64,000 bases of DNA. Origin: Yimella sp. cx-51. GTDB taxonomy: Bacteria > Actinomycetota > Actinomycetes > Actinomycetales > Dermatophilaceae. This document shows positions 1 to 8,922 of this stretch, one piece after another. The position numbers and the translations under genes are program-made. The notes below the pieces were generated by a model. It ran no database searches, was not told the origin of the DNA, and was given only the letters and a program-made list of their open reading frames with translations. Location of the stretch: NCBI RefSeq assembly GCF_017654605.1, contig NZ_CP072113.1, forward strand, positions 2,976,001 through 3,040,000. The letters run 5' to 3'. Each line of letters starts with the position of its first letter. Position 1 is the first letter of the stretch.

Positions 1-149
1 TCTTCGTGATGCCCTACAGAATCGGCCGCCTCCGGCAATCCAACCGGTTGCCTGCTGCCAAGACGCCGACCACGTCGAACGCATTGCAGTCGCCCTGACG
101 ATGAACGAGCTGGTTGCGTCGACCTCGAGACTGCTAGATCGACGCAGAG
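1..149. other. window edge, no supported gene
   Basis: This short stretch precedes the stop of the first minus-strand gene. One plus-strand frame is open from the edge through here, but it continues antisense into the HEPN gene and shows no recognisable motif. I do not call a gene. Confidence 0.4.
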
Positions 150-656
150 CTAGACCGGGTCGAATAGCTTGTTCAGTTCCTTGCCGAGCTGGAGCGCGGC
201 GTCAGACCAGGCGAGTGCCCTTCCTGACGTGACCTGGTCTCCATCGCCGTGTGCGATCTTCTTGCGCGCCGCCACCATCGCGCCGAGTTGACCTCGCAAG
301 GATTGGTCGTCCGCATCGAGCACGGCCTCTAAAGCGATGCGCCAGTCCTTGTCGAATGATCCGACAAAGGTGAGCAACTGCTCAGGTGTTGCACCTAGGC
401 CGCCACGTAGGTGATGAACGATTCGTCGGTGGAGACGGGGATGACCGGTCACGGACGCGTAGAGATCGGCCAAGTCGTCGCGCACCGCTTCGATATAGCC
501 GACAGATCGGACCGTCAAGTAGCGCGCCAACGCCCGAGATACCGCGTCCGGGGCATCGCGATCTAGGTCACGTAGGCACGCTTGCACCTCTTTGAGGTCC
601 AATTGGCGCTGCCTGATCGTCGCCCGATGCGGGGCTGCTGCTGCTTGTGATGGCAT
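150..656 (-). CDS. HEPN-domain protein, putative ribonuclease effector
   Basis: This 168-residue, largely helical protein resembles the RiboL-PSP/MAE_28990 group of HEPN proteins. Near residues 131-136 it has R-K-K-I-A-H, which fits the R-x4-H motif that forms the active site of HEPN ribonucleases. It starts inside the stop codon of the upstream DUF262 gene (TGATG, one-base overlap at 656), so the two are probably translated together and act together. HEPN proteins commonly serve as RNA-cleaving toxins in phage defence and toxin-antitoxin pairs; that role is inferred from motif and context. No signal peptide or membrane segment is visible. It could instead be a non-catalytic helical partner. 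Confidence 0.65.
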   Translation of the reverse strand: MPSQAAAAPHRATIRQRQLDLKEVQACLRDLDRDAPDAVSRALARYLTVRSVGYIEAVRDDLADLYASVTGHPRLHRRIVHHLRGGLGATPEQLLTFVGSFDKDWRIALEAVLDADDQSLRGQLGAMVAARKKIAHGDGDQVTSGRALAWSDAALQLGKELNKLFDPV

Positions 657-1780
657 CAGCTGAAGAAGGCCCGCGCCCGTGTGAGTCGCGTATCGACTGC
701 ATCCTTGTCTGCTGTGGCGCGCCCTGTGTGCTTGAGGAAAGCCTCATCCGAAACCAGCCTGTCGAACCTCTCGCCCAGATCGGTCAGCGTCTTGCCCCCC
801 TTCAAAGACTCCATCACCGCGATCGTCAGCGCCTCGGCCTGAGCGGTGTTGACCTGGGTGCCACCGGGACGTCTGAACGCCCGAGGGCCGACTTGCTCCT
901 TGATCGCCACACATGCCCGCAGGAACAGGTCACCGCGCGGGTCGCTCCTCATCTCTGTCGTTCGATCTTTGCGCGCGAACTTGTTTAGATAGGTTTTCAG
1001 CGGACGGTTGTATGACGCGCTGTCGGTGTAGAGCGCCAATATTCGCAGGATGAGTTCGTGATCGCGGATGCGCTTCGACTTGCCACCAAAGAGGGCGCGC
1101 CATTCGGGGTCCTCGTTGAGCGACTCAATCGACGCCATCAGCTCTCCCGCGTACAGGGCGACGCGAATCTCATGAGGAGTGAGCTGGGTTCCTCCAGAGT
1201 TCAGCCGCTCGAAAATTTGAAAGATCGAGTCATTGACTTCGTCCGATCCGTCCGCGGCAACGATCGTGGCTTGCATGTACGAGTCATCTAGCTTGAACTG
1301 CAGGGCCTCGTCCAGCGCCTTATAGGTCAGGCCCCTGAACTCTTCACCCACGTATTGGAGGGTGAATTCCTTGCCGTCATGGAGGCCTCCGTAGAAGCGT
1401 TGCAGAGTGATCAGTCGCTGCTGCCCGTCGAGGATGAGCATGCGATTGTCACCTTCTTGCTTGACGAGGAAGATCCCCGGCACGGGGTACCCGAGCAACA
1501 GCGACTCAATGAACTTGTCCATCTGCGCTTTCGACCAAACGAATCCACGCTGAAAGCCTGGCACCTGCACCAACGTGTCCTGCCCGCCAAACTGCGGGAC
1601 CAGCATCGACTTGCGATTGAGGCGCTTGACCAGAGCGTCGATGCTCATATCCTGAGTCGAGAAGGTGACTCGAGCTGGCGATGGCTCTACGTCGATCAGG
1701 TCTTCGAGTTCTTCGTCTCGCAGTGTCCGGTCGTCGGACATCGCGATGTCTTCAAACAGGCTGTCCTCTTCTGGCGGCAT
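656..1780 (-). CDS. DUF262 (GmrS-like N-terminal) domain protein
   Basis: This 374-residue protein has the three DUF262 signatures in order: a Q-R-x-F-V-W type segment near residue 78 (GFQRGFVW), the central DGQQR motif near 118 (ILDGQQRLITL), and the F-x-R-x-N-x-G segment near 190 (FERLNSGG). DUF262 is a ParB/Srx-fold nucleotide-binding domain best known from the type IV restriction enzyme GmrSD. The usual DUF1524 HNH nuclease half is absent. The next gene, overlapping by one base, encodes a HEPN protein, so the nuclease function may be supplied in trans by that RNase fold. The start used is the first ATG; an in-frame ATG 13 codons later is possible. Defence function is inferred from family and from the adjacent restriction operon. 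Confidence 0.75.
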   Translation of the reverse strand: MPPEEDSLFEDIAMSDDRTLRDEELEDLIDVEPSPARVTFSTQDMSIDALVKRLNRKSMLVPQFGGQDTLVQVPGFQRGFVWSKAQMDKFIESLLLGYPVPGIFLVKQEGDNRMLILDGQQRLITLQRFYGGLHDGKEFTLQYVGEEFRGLTYKALDEALQFKLDDSYMQATIVAADGSDEVNDSIFQIFERLNSGGTQLTPHEIRVALYAGELMASIESLNEDPEWRALFGGKSKRIRDHELILRILALYTDSASYNRPLKTYLNKFARKDRTTEMRSDPRGDLFLRACVAIKEQVGPRAFRRPGGTQVNTAQAEALTIAVMESLKGGKTLTDLGERFDRLVSDEAFLKHTGRATADKDAVDTRLTRARAFFS

Positions 1781-2303
1781 GACGCCAGACTATTGCCCTG
1801 GCGTACGGACGGGGCAGATCAGGCGTGTCCATGAACGCACGCAACGGTGCGGGACGGCCACAGTTGCTAGCGATCACGGCGTAGAGGTGGGCGACCAGGG
1901 CGGCAGATCAATCTGAGCGGCTGCGCTGCGATGGCTCAATTCGAAGTACCTGCTAACGGTGGGTGGTCCGCTGTCGGGCACCGCCTGGACGGCGTCGTTC
2001 ACATTGCACTCACCAGCGTAGGGATTGCTCACCCTGTGCATCCGGGGACAGCAGACCGGCCAGTCCCCCCTCGCGGCGACGTCAAACGGAACCGGAAACG
2101 GTCGAAGATGAGCAGACTGCCGATTCTGCTCATCTTCCCTGCATCCCGACAACGCCGTCCCAGGCGCACATTTGCTCGATACGTCTCGTCGCCAGCGCTC
2201 CACACGCATCGGCCACCGACGCAAGCGAAGTTGCTCCAACCACTTCTGCTCATCGTCAGGGACTCAAGACCCGCCGACTGTCCCACTAGGGATACCCGGC
2301 TTC
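1781..2303. other. intergenic stretch with one strong hairpin
   Basis: About 520 bases separate hsdR from the DUF262 gene. Overlapping ORFs on both strands have no domain-like composition, so I call no gene. The only clear structure is the hairpin at 2104-2137. A promoter for the DUF262-HEPN pair may lie here but I cannot place one. Confidence 0.5.
2104..2137. terminator. perfect 13-bp inverted repeat, possible terminator
   Basis: Arms GAAGATGAGCAGA (2104-2116) and TCTGCTCATCTTC (2125-2137) pair perfectly around an 8-base loop. It lies about 170 bases beyond the hsdR stop and before the DUF262 gene. No T-run follows on either strand, so it may be a weak terminator or an RNA stability element. 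Confidence 0.45.
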
Positions 2304-5300
2304 TTAAGCACAGCTCGCCCCGTCGATCGCCGTCTCGTAGAACGCGTCCGCCAACGCCAGGACAACCCCTGCGATGCCGGGTCCGTCGCTGAAGAAGTAG
2401 TCAGCCATCTTGTTGTGAGCACCCTGGTTGTCTGCGACAGCCTCGATGACGGCCGCATGGAAGTCCTGGGATTCGATGAACTGCTTCTTCGAGTTCACCT
2501 GGGTCTGTTGCACCAGATCGGGGTCATCGAGCAGGCGGTTGACCAGGTCCTGGAGGAATGCCTCGATCTGGGACTGAGCGAACGACTCGGCCCCGAAGAG
2601 GTCGTTCATCCGGTCGATGACGACCTGCAGCGCGACGTACTTTGGTTCCTTTTTCGCTCCGGAGCCGGCGGCGCTGATGCCCTTCAGTTCACCGGCGCCG
2701 GTCAGCGAGATGTCCACCCTCAGGCCCTTGGTGTGCTTGACCCCGACGAGCACCACGTCCGACAGGTCGACCTCGGCTGACCACGACTCGTCCTTGATGA
2801 CACGTTCGAGCAGGCGCAGGTAGATGGACAGCATCTCCATGTACGGGTCGCCGTAGTCGACGATCTGACTCATGAAGTCGTACAACCGGACGTAGGTGGA
2901 GACGTCCTTGCGGAACAGGTCGAGCTCATTGAGCAGCACCTTGTCGTCAGTTTCGAGTGCCTTCTCGTACCGCTTCGCGAATACGGTCTTCGCCGGCGCG
3001 ATCGCAGCCGACAACGCGTTGTTGCCCTTGCGCAGCACCCACAGTTCTGCCGTCTTGCGGACCTCGTCCTCGCTGTAGATCCCGGCGTGCGTCAGTTTGT
3101 TTGCGAGGTGCACCACGACGTACGGGTCGGTCTCGGTCTCCAGGGTCGCATTCGTGAAGTACGGCTCGAACGACTCCCGGATGTCGTCGGGCTTGTTGAC
3201 GAAGTCGATGACGAACGTCTTGCGTTTCTGCTCACCATTCGCTGTCCGGTGGGTGCGGTTCAGTCGTGACAGGGTCTGGACAGCAGTCACCCCGGCCAGG
3301 CGCTTGTCGACGTACATCGCCGACAACAACGGCTGATCGAACCCGGTCTGGAACTTGTTCGCAACCGTCATGATCTTGTACGTGTCACCCTTAAACGCCG
3401 CGGCCAGATCGGTGCCAGCGCCGGGATTCATGTTGGCCTCGGTGAACTCGTCGTCCTTGGTCGGGGCCGGCCCCCACTCGACCGTCCACACCTCGTTCTC
3501 GTCCATCGTCACCCCACCGGAGAACGCCACCAACGTCCGGTAGTTGTACGAGGGGTCCTGCGCGGCGCGTTTGGCGATGAAGGCGTCGATCGCCTTCTTG
3601 TACTTCACCGCCGACTTGCGCGAGTCGGTCACGACCATCGCTTTTGCTTTGCCCTCGAGCAGGTGCGCCACGTTGGAGTGGAAGTGCTCGACGATGATCT
3701 GCACCTTCTGGCTGATGTTCGTCGGGTGCAGCTGCACCCACCGCATCAGCCCCTTGCGTGCCGCGCCTTCCTCGACCTCGCTGTCACCGGAGGTCGCGTT
3801 ACCGGCGATCTGCAACGCGGTGTCGTACGCCTGGTACCCCTTGAGTACGTCGAGGATGTACCCCTCCTCGATGGCCTGCTTCATCGAGTACAGGTGGAAC
3901 TCGTGCGGTTTCCCGTCGGCGCCCTTGCGTCCGAACAGTTCCAGCGTCTTGTTCTTCGGGGTGGCGGTGAACGCTAGATAGGAGATGTTCGGTGACTCCG
4001 CCCGTTCGCCCATCTCCACGGCGAGCACCGACTCGACGTCGACCTGCCCGCCCTCTTCGATGTCCTTGACCTCCTCCGCGGTCAGGACGGCCTTCAACTT
4101 CGCGGATACCTGTCCGGACTGGGAGGAGTGCGCCTCGTCGGCGATGACCGCGAACTTCTTGCCCTTCAACGCCGAGTCGGCACGGATCTCACCCAACGCG
4201 AACGGGAAGGTCTGCACCGTGACGGCGATGATCAACTCGCCGTTCTTCAGTGCCTTGGCCAGCAGACTTGACTTCGACTTCGCACCAGCCTTCCGAACAT
4301 CCTCGGGGCTGATCGTCGCGACGATCCTCCCGGAGCCGTCGATCTGGCGGATCGCCTCCTGCAACTGCCCGTCCAGCACCGTGCGGTCGACCACAACGAT
4401 CACCGAGTCGAAGACCTTCTGGTCGTCGACGTGCAGCCGCGCCAACCGATGCGCGGTCCACGCGATCGTGTTCGTCTTGCCCGACCCCGCCGAGTGCTGG
4501 ATGAGGTACCGCTGCCCGACCCCCTCCGCCTCGATCGCGGCGGTGATGTTGGTGACGGCCTCCCACTGGTGGAAGCGAGGGAAGAGCATGGACGTGCGAC
4601 GGAGGGAGGTTCCGGTCGCGACATCCCACTCCTCCTTTGTCTCCACGATCATCAACCGGCCGATGATGTTCAACCAGGCGTGCTTCTCCCACACCCGCTC
4701 CCACAGGTACGCCGTCGCAGACTTCCCATCTGCGGCGGGCGGGTTCCCTGCGCCCTCCTCGTAGCCGACGTTGAACGGGAGAAAATGGGTCTTGTCGCCC
4801 TCAAGCTTCGTCGTCATCGCGGCCAGATCGTTCGAGACCGCGAAGTGCACCAACGCCCGGTGCCCGAACGACAGCAGCGGCTCCACCCGGCCGTTCGTCA
4901 TCGGGTTTCGGCTCTTCTTGTACTGGTTGACCGCTTCGTCCAGCGACTGCGTGAAGTCGGTCTTCAACTCCGCCGTCGCGACCGGCAGCCCGTTGATGAA
5001 GAACGCCAGGTCGATGCTGCGCTGGTCGGCCGTCGAGAAGTGCACCTGCCGCATCACCCGCACCCGCATCGCTGCGTACTGCTCGACTGTCGTGGCGTTC
5101 AGCGAGGTCTCCGGGCGGAACTGCGCCATCTTCAACCGGCCACCACCGATGTACTGCACCCCGCCCCGCAGGATGTTCAGCATCCCGCCACCGTGCTCCA
5201 GCGGCTTGTCCAACGCCGCGACGAGCACATCGAGGAACTTCGCCTCCGACCCCGCAGCCTTCAACGCCTTCGCGTACGCGACCGGTTGCGTCTCATCCAA

Positions 5301-5435
5301 CCAGGCGAACAAGTCAGCCGGAAACAGCGCCCGTTCACGGTCGTAGCCGGCGTCGTTCTTCGCGTACAACCACCCCTGCGCCTCCAGGTGCGCGCAGATC
5401 TCAGCCTCGAAAACCACCTCGTTGTAATCAGCCAT
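2304..5435 (-). CDS. hsdR: type I restriction endonuclease subunit R
   Basis: About 1,043 residues, normal for HsdR, the motor and nuclease subunit of a type I restriction-modification complex. The N-terminal nuclease domain shows the D...E-L-K arrangement of the PD-(D/E)xK fold (D about 143, ELK about 157-159). A superfamily 2 helicase follows: Walker A AGSGKT about 317-322, DEAH about 434-437, then an FTATP motif and a late GFDQP...SRLNRT segment. The C-terminal part is the helical HsdM-binding region. The chosen ATG overlaps the hsdS stop (TGATG); a GTG one codon upstream at 5438 is also possible. It is the last gene of the hsdM-hsdS-hsdR operon. No frameshift is visible, so it appears intact. 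Confidence 0.95.
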   Translation of the reverse strand: MADYNEVVFEAEICAHLEAQGWLYAKNDAGYDRERALFPADLFAWLDETQPVAYAKALKAAGSEAKFLDVLVAALDKPLEHGGGMLNILRGGVQYIGGGRLKMAQFRPETSLNATTVEQYAAMRVRVMRQVHFSTADQRSIDLAFFINGLPVATAELKTDFTQSLDEAVNQYKKSRNPMTNGRVEPLLSFGHRALVHFAVSNDLAAMTTKLEGDKTHFLPFNVGYEEGAGNPPAADGKSATAYLWERVWEKHAWLNIIGRLMIVETKEEWDVATGTSLRRTSMLFPRFHQWEAVTNITAAIEAEGVGQRYLIQHSAGSGKTNTIAWTAHRLARLHVDDQKVFDSVIVVVDRTVLDGQLQEAIRQIDGSGRIVATISPEDVRKAGAKSKSSLLAKALKNGELIIAVTVQTFPFALGEIRADSALKGKKFAVIADEAHSSQSGQVSAKLKAVLTAEEVKDIEEGGQVDVESVLAVEMGERAESPNISYLAFTATPKNKTLELFGRKGADGKPHEFHLYSMKQAIEEGYILDVLKGYQAYDTALQIAGNATSGDSEVEEGAARKGLMRWVQLHPTNISQKVQIIVEHFHSNVAHLLEGKAKAMVVTDSRKSAVKYKKAIDAFIAKRAAQDPSYNYRTLVAFSGGVTMDENEVWTVEWGPAPTKDDEFTEANMNPGAGTDLAAAFKGDTYKIMTVANKFQTGFDQPLLSAMYVDKRLAGVTAVQTLSRLNRTHRTANGEQKRKTFVIDFVNKPDDIRESFEPYFTNATLETETDPYVVVHLANKLTHAGIYSEDEVRKTAELWVLRKGNNALSAAIAPAKTVFAKRYEKALETDDKVLLNELDLFRKDVSTYVRLYDFMSQIVDYGDPYMEMLSIYLRLLERVIKDESWSAEVDLSDVVLVGVKHTKGLRVDISLTGAGELKGISAAGSGAKKEPKYVALQVVIDRMNDLFGAESFAQSQIEAFLQDLVNRLLDDPDLVQQTQVNSKKQFIESQDFHAAVIEAVADNQGAHNKMADYFFSDGPGIAGVVLALADAFYETAIDGASCA

Positions 5436-6679
5436 CACGCCACCCCTCGCACGTCGATCTGACCCGTCACCGTCGCCGTGATCAACGCCGCCCGCCGCTC
5501 ACGAGACAACTCAATGAACCGCTCGGACTCAGTGATCAACTGGTCGATCCTGGTCGTCTGATCGTTGAGGGCCGCCACAATCCGACGCTGCACGTCGATC
5601 AAAGGGGTTGCAACGGGCAGGGACCGGATTGCGGACACGTTGATTCGTCGGAAGGTGCTACCGATCATCGCGCTCTCGATCGCGTGGCGGGCTTCCGCCC
5701 CGACGAGTACATAGCGCAAGAACTCGGGATCCACGGCCGTCTTGCGACGTAGAAGCACCGTCTCTTGACCGACGGCGAACTCCGGTACATCTGGAGTTAC
5801 GACCGAGACGAGTCCGACGGAGACGTTCCGGATGAAGAGGAGGTCGCCAACCCGAGGGCGACGGCCACTGCTCCGCAGGTGCTCGAAAAACTCGGCGGTT
5901 GTGTACGCACATGCAGTCAGGTCAACCGTTGGCCCTTGGCACTCACGGATGCTGGCGATGGGAAAGCGGTCGTCATCATCGACGAAGTCGGCCGTCACGT
6001 GGGCGCAATCAATAACATCTACGAGTCTGCGAAGCTGTGTTCGTTTCGAGGTCTCGTCCAATAATGCATGCGAGATCAGGGCTGCGCGCCGTTCGCGGAG
6101 CAGCTCGATCAGGCGCTGCTGCTCCGCGATGAGCGTGTCAATGCGTTCGGTCTCGCGGTCGAGGTAGTCCGCAATCGCCCGCTGTTCTCCGGCGGGTGGC
6201 AGGGGAATCTGAACGCGCCCCAATTTATCGGCCGTCAGGTGCGGCATCGAGACCACGTTCGCGTACGCGTGAACGAAACCGCTTGAGCGGAGAGCGATCA
6301 GGTAGTACGCGAGGTAGCGGCCATCGCTGGCCCCGATTGGCCGCAGTCGATTGATGGAGTTTTGGAAGCCCCATCCCATGACGTCGTCGCGGACGTACGC
6401 AGCACGGCCGAAGCCGCCCTGGCCACCTTCAACGACGACCACATCGCCGCCGCGAATACTGAGGCGTTCGAGCTCTGCTGAGCCGAACCACATCTGCTTC
6501 GCGTCTTCGAGGGCGAGTACACCGTCAGGCTGCACGTTGGCCGCGCGCATGTATGGGGCTGCCATGTCGCCGCCGGAGTCCTTCGCCTGCAACATCTTGC
6601 CGAGCGTCACCGTTGCCGCGTTCTTGATCTGCCCAGTACGCCATCCTGCCGGCAAGGAGGACCACAGCGGCCCTGTCAC
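5435..6679 (-). CDS. hsdS: type I restriction specificity subunit S
   Basis: This 414-residue HsdS protein has the usual two target-recognition domains, each followed by a conserved helical spacer. The first spacer contains PPAGEQRAIADYLDRE and ends with LLRERRAALI (about residues 160-205). The second has RRIVAALNDQTTRIDQLI and ends SRERRAALITATVTGQ near the C terminus. Together these set the bipartite DNA sequence recognised by the complex. The GTG start overlaps the hsdM stop (GTGA, 6676-6679) and its stop overlaps the hsdR start, so the operon is translationally coupled. As for HsdS in general, the recognition sequence cannot be deduced from the protein. Confidence 0.93.
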   Translation of the reverse strand: MTGPLWSSLPAGWRTGQIKNAATVTLGKMLQAKDSGGDMAAPYMRAANVQPDGVLALEDAKQMWFGSAELERLSIRGGDVVVVEGGQGGFGRAAYVRDDVMGWGFQNSINRLRPIGASDGRYLAYYLIALRSSGFVHAYANVVSMPHLTADKLGRVQIPLPPAGEQRAIADYLDRETERIDTLIAEQQRLIELLRERRAALISHALLDETSKRTQLRRLVDVIDCAHVTADFVDDDDRFPIASIRECQGPTVDLTACAYTTAEFFEHLRSSGRRPRVGDLLFIRNVSVGLVSVVTPDVPEFAVGQETVLLRRKTAVDPEFLRYVLVGAEARHAIESAMIGSTFRRINVSAIRSLPVATPLIDVQRRIVAALNDQTTRIDQLITESERFIELSRERRAALITATVTGQIDVRGVA

Positions 6680-8421
6680 TGCTCAACCTCACGGAGGAGC
6701 TCGATGATCTTGGCAACCTGCTTCTCCAGATCTGCGTCGATCTCGGCGAGCGGCCGGGGAGGAATGTACTTGTAGAAGTGGCGGGTGAAGGGGATCTCGT
6801 AGCCGACCTTGGTCTTCGTGTGGTCGATCCATGCGTCGGGCACGTGCGGTGCAACCTCGGCGTCGAAGTACGCCTGGATGACCTCGTTCTTGCCAAGGCG
6901 ACCTGCGGTGGATCCACCGTATGTGAAGGGCACGTTCTCCGTGTCGCGCCTCTTGCTGTCCGGCTTGGGTTTGCCCTTGCGATCAGTGACGGCCTCCCCT
7001 TCATCATCCAGGAGGGGGCGCTCGGCTGTGATCGTCCAGTAGCCAAAGTCCTCGTTGCGGAGAACTATGGAGTGCTCCGAGTCCGCGTCCTCGAAGTTGT
7101 CGTAGAGCTTTAGGACCTTGGCCCGATCCTCGTCGCTGATCTCACGATTCTTTGAACCGAGACTCTTGCGCATCTTCGTCCAGTAGGACGTGCCGTCGAC
7201 GAGTTGGACCTTGCCCTTGCGCTCCTCGGTCTTGAAGTTGTCGAGGATCCAGATGTAGGTGGCGATGCCGGTGTTGAAGAACATGTTGGTCGGCAGCGCG
7301 ACGATCGCCTCGACCAGGTCGTTCTCCAGCAGGTGCCGGCGGATCTCCGACGGGCCTGACCCAGCGCCGCCGTTGAACAGCGGGGAGCCGTTCATGACGA
7401 TCCCGACCCGACCGCCGCCGTCCCGCGGGTCGCGCATCTTGTGCGCGAGGTGGAGCAGGAACAGCATCTGTCCGTCGGAGGTCGCGGGCAGACCCGGGGC
7501 GAAGCGTCCGTAGGGTCCGGCGGAGTCCTTCTCCTGCTTGATCGTCTTGGCGTACTGCTTCCAGTCGACACCGTAGGGCGGGTTGGACATGCAGAAATCG
7601 AACTGCCGGTTCACGAACGCGTCGTCGGTGAGGGTGTTCCCGAAGGCGATGTTGCTCGGGTCGTTACCCTTGGCGAGCATGTCTGACTTGCAGATCGCGT
7701 ACGACTGCGGGTTGTACTCCTGCCCGAACAGACTTAACCGGACGTCGGGGTGTTGCAAGAGCAGGTGCTCCTGGGCGAGCGACAGCATGCCGCCGGTGCC
7801 CGCAGTGGGGTCGTACAGCGTGCGCACAGCACCGGACTCAGACAGGCCGGCGTCCTTCTCGGCAAGCAGCAAGTCGACGAGGAGCTTGATCGCGTCGCGG
7901 GGCGTGTAGTGGTCTCCGGAGGTTTCGTTCGCGGCCTCGTTGAACTTGCGGATGATGTATTCGAACGCGTCACCCATGTCGGAGTTGGACACCACGCTCG
8001 GGTGTAGGTCGATCGCAGCGAACGACTTCACGACTTCGCGCAGCAGCTCCGCCTTCTCGAGCGTGACGATCTCCTTCTTGAAGTCGAAGTACTCGAAGAC
8101 ATCGACGTCCGGGGAGAAACGGTCGATGTAGTCGCCCAGGTTGTCTGCCAGTCCGTCGGCGTCCTTGAGCAGGTTCGCGAACGAGTAGTTCGAGGTGTTG
8201 TAGAACGAGCGCCCGGTGGCCTTCTTGACCTCGACCTTGAGCCGGTTCGGGTTGTCGAACTTGCCCGCGAGCCCGTGCACGGTGTCGCGGTCCGGCTCGA
8301 GGATGCAGTCCAGGCGCCGCAGGATCGTGAGCGGGAGGATCACGTTGCCGTACTGGTTCGGCCGGTAGGGACCTCGCAGCTGATCCGCGATCGACCAGAT
8401 GAAACTCCCGAGCGTGCTCAC
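6676..8421 (-). CDS. hsdM: type I restriction-modification DNA methyltransferase subunit M
   Basis: N6-adenine methyltransferase of the type I complex. It begins with the conserved N-terminal segment LGSFIWSIADQL, has the SAM-binding motif DPTAGTGG about residues 204-211, and the catalytic NPPY about 280-283. The start chosen is a GTG at 8421 with GAGAGG a few bases upstream. An ATG 12 codons earlier (8457) also reads in frame but adds residues outside the family's usual start. The length of 581 residues is normal. The gene lies only about 85 bases after the SnoaL-like gene on the same strand, so read-through from the transposition operon is possible. Confidence 0.94.
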   Translation of the reverse strand: MSTLGSFIWSIADQLRGPYRPNQYGNVILPLTILRRLDCILEPDRDTVHGLAGKFDNPNRLKVEVKKATGRSFYNTSNYSFANLLKDADGLADNLGDYIDRFSPDVDVFEYFDFKKEIVTLEKAELLREVVKSFAAIDLHPSVVSNSDMGDAFEYIIRKFNEAANETSGDHYTPRDAIKLLVDLLLAEKDAGLSESGAVRTLYDPTAGTGGMLSLAQEHLLLQHPDVRLSLFGQEYNPQSYAICKSDMLAKGNDPSNIAFGNTLTDDAFVNRQFDFCMSNPPYGVDWKQYAKTIKQEKDSAGPYGRFAPGLPATSDGQMLFLLHLAHKMRDPRDGGGRVGIVMNGSPLFNGGAGSGPSEIRRHLLENDLVEAIVALPTNMFFNTGIATYIWILDNFKTEERKGKVQLVDGTSYWTKMRKSLGSKNREISDEDRAKVLKLYDNFEDADSEHSIVLRNEDFGYWTITAERPLLDDEGEAVTDRKGKPKPDSKRRDTENVPFTYGGSTAGRLGKNEVIQAYFDAEVAPHVPDAWIDHTKTKVGYEIPFTRHFYKYIPPRPLAEIDADLEKQVAKIIELLREVEQ

Positions 8422-8505
8422 AGCGTCCTCTCGCCCAACGATTAACCGTGGCCTCATACTGCCGCACGCCCTTCCTCCGGTGTCGAAGGAACCGGATGCG
8501 ACGAA

Positions 8506-8922
8506 CTATCGCCGGATGACGTCGACGTCGATCGACGCAATGACCCACGTATCGCCGCACCGCCGGTACGTGATGTTCTCGGTTTGGAGACGGAGCGCGG
8601 GTTGGTCGAGGGCGACCCAGAGCGTCCACGTTGCGTCGGCGGTGTCGGCGTCGATGGTGATCAGCGGATTGCTGAAGGTGTGCATCGCGAATGTGACAGA
8701 TGACGAGAGCAATCCTTCGATGACCGCGTCGCGGCCGATGAAGTCGTAGTCGCCCGCGGCCCAGGTCCATCGGGCGTCTGGGGCGACGATCTCTTGTAGG
8801 GCTCCGGTATCAATCCGGCGAGGGTGTTCGCGGTCGACCGCTTTGGCATAACGCGCCGTGATTGCGCGGATCTCTTCAAGGTCTTCCAGGCGTCGGAGGC
8901 GTTCTTCCACCGTTGGCGTCAT
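8506..8922 (-). CDS. SnoaL-like / NTF2-fold protein
   Basis: A 138-residue protein of the SnoaL-like (NTF2 superfamily) type. It has an N-terminal helix starting RRLEDLEEIRAITARYAKAVD, a middle segment around GRDAVIEGLL, and a beta-rich C-terminal half ending in VIASIDVDVI. Members are small alpha+beta barrels that act as isomerases, hydrolases or ligand-binding proteins; no substrate can be named. Its ATG overlaps the tniQ stop by four bases (ATGA, 8919-8922), so it is translationally coupled to a transposition gene. That is an unexpected partner for this fold. It could be a passenger that happened to land there, or an accessory of the element; the sequence does not decide. Confidence 0.7.
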   Translation of the reverse strand: MTPTVEERLRRLEDLEEIRAITARYAKAVDREHPRRIDTGALQEIVAPDARWTWAAGDYDFIGRDAVIEGLLSSSVTFAMHTFSNPLITIDADTADATWTLWVALDQPALRLQTENITYRRCGDTWVIASIDVDVIRR

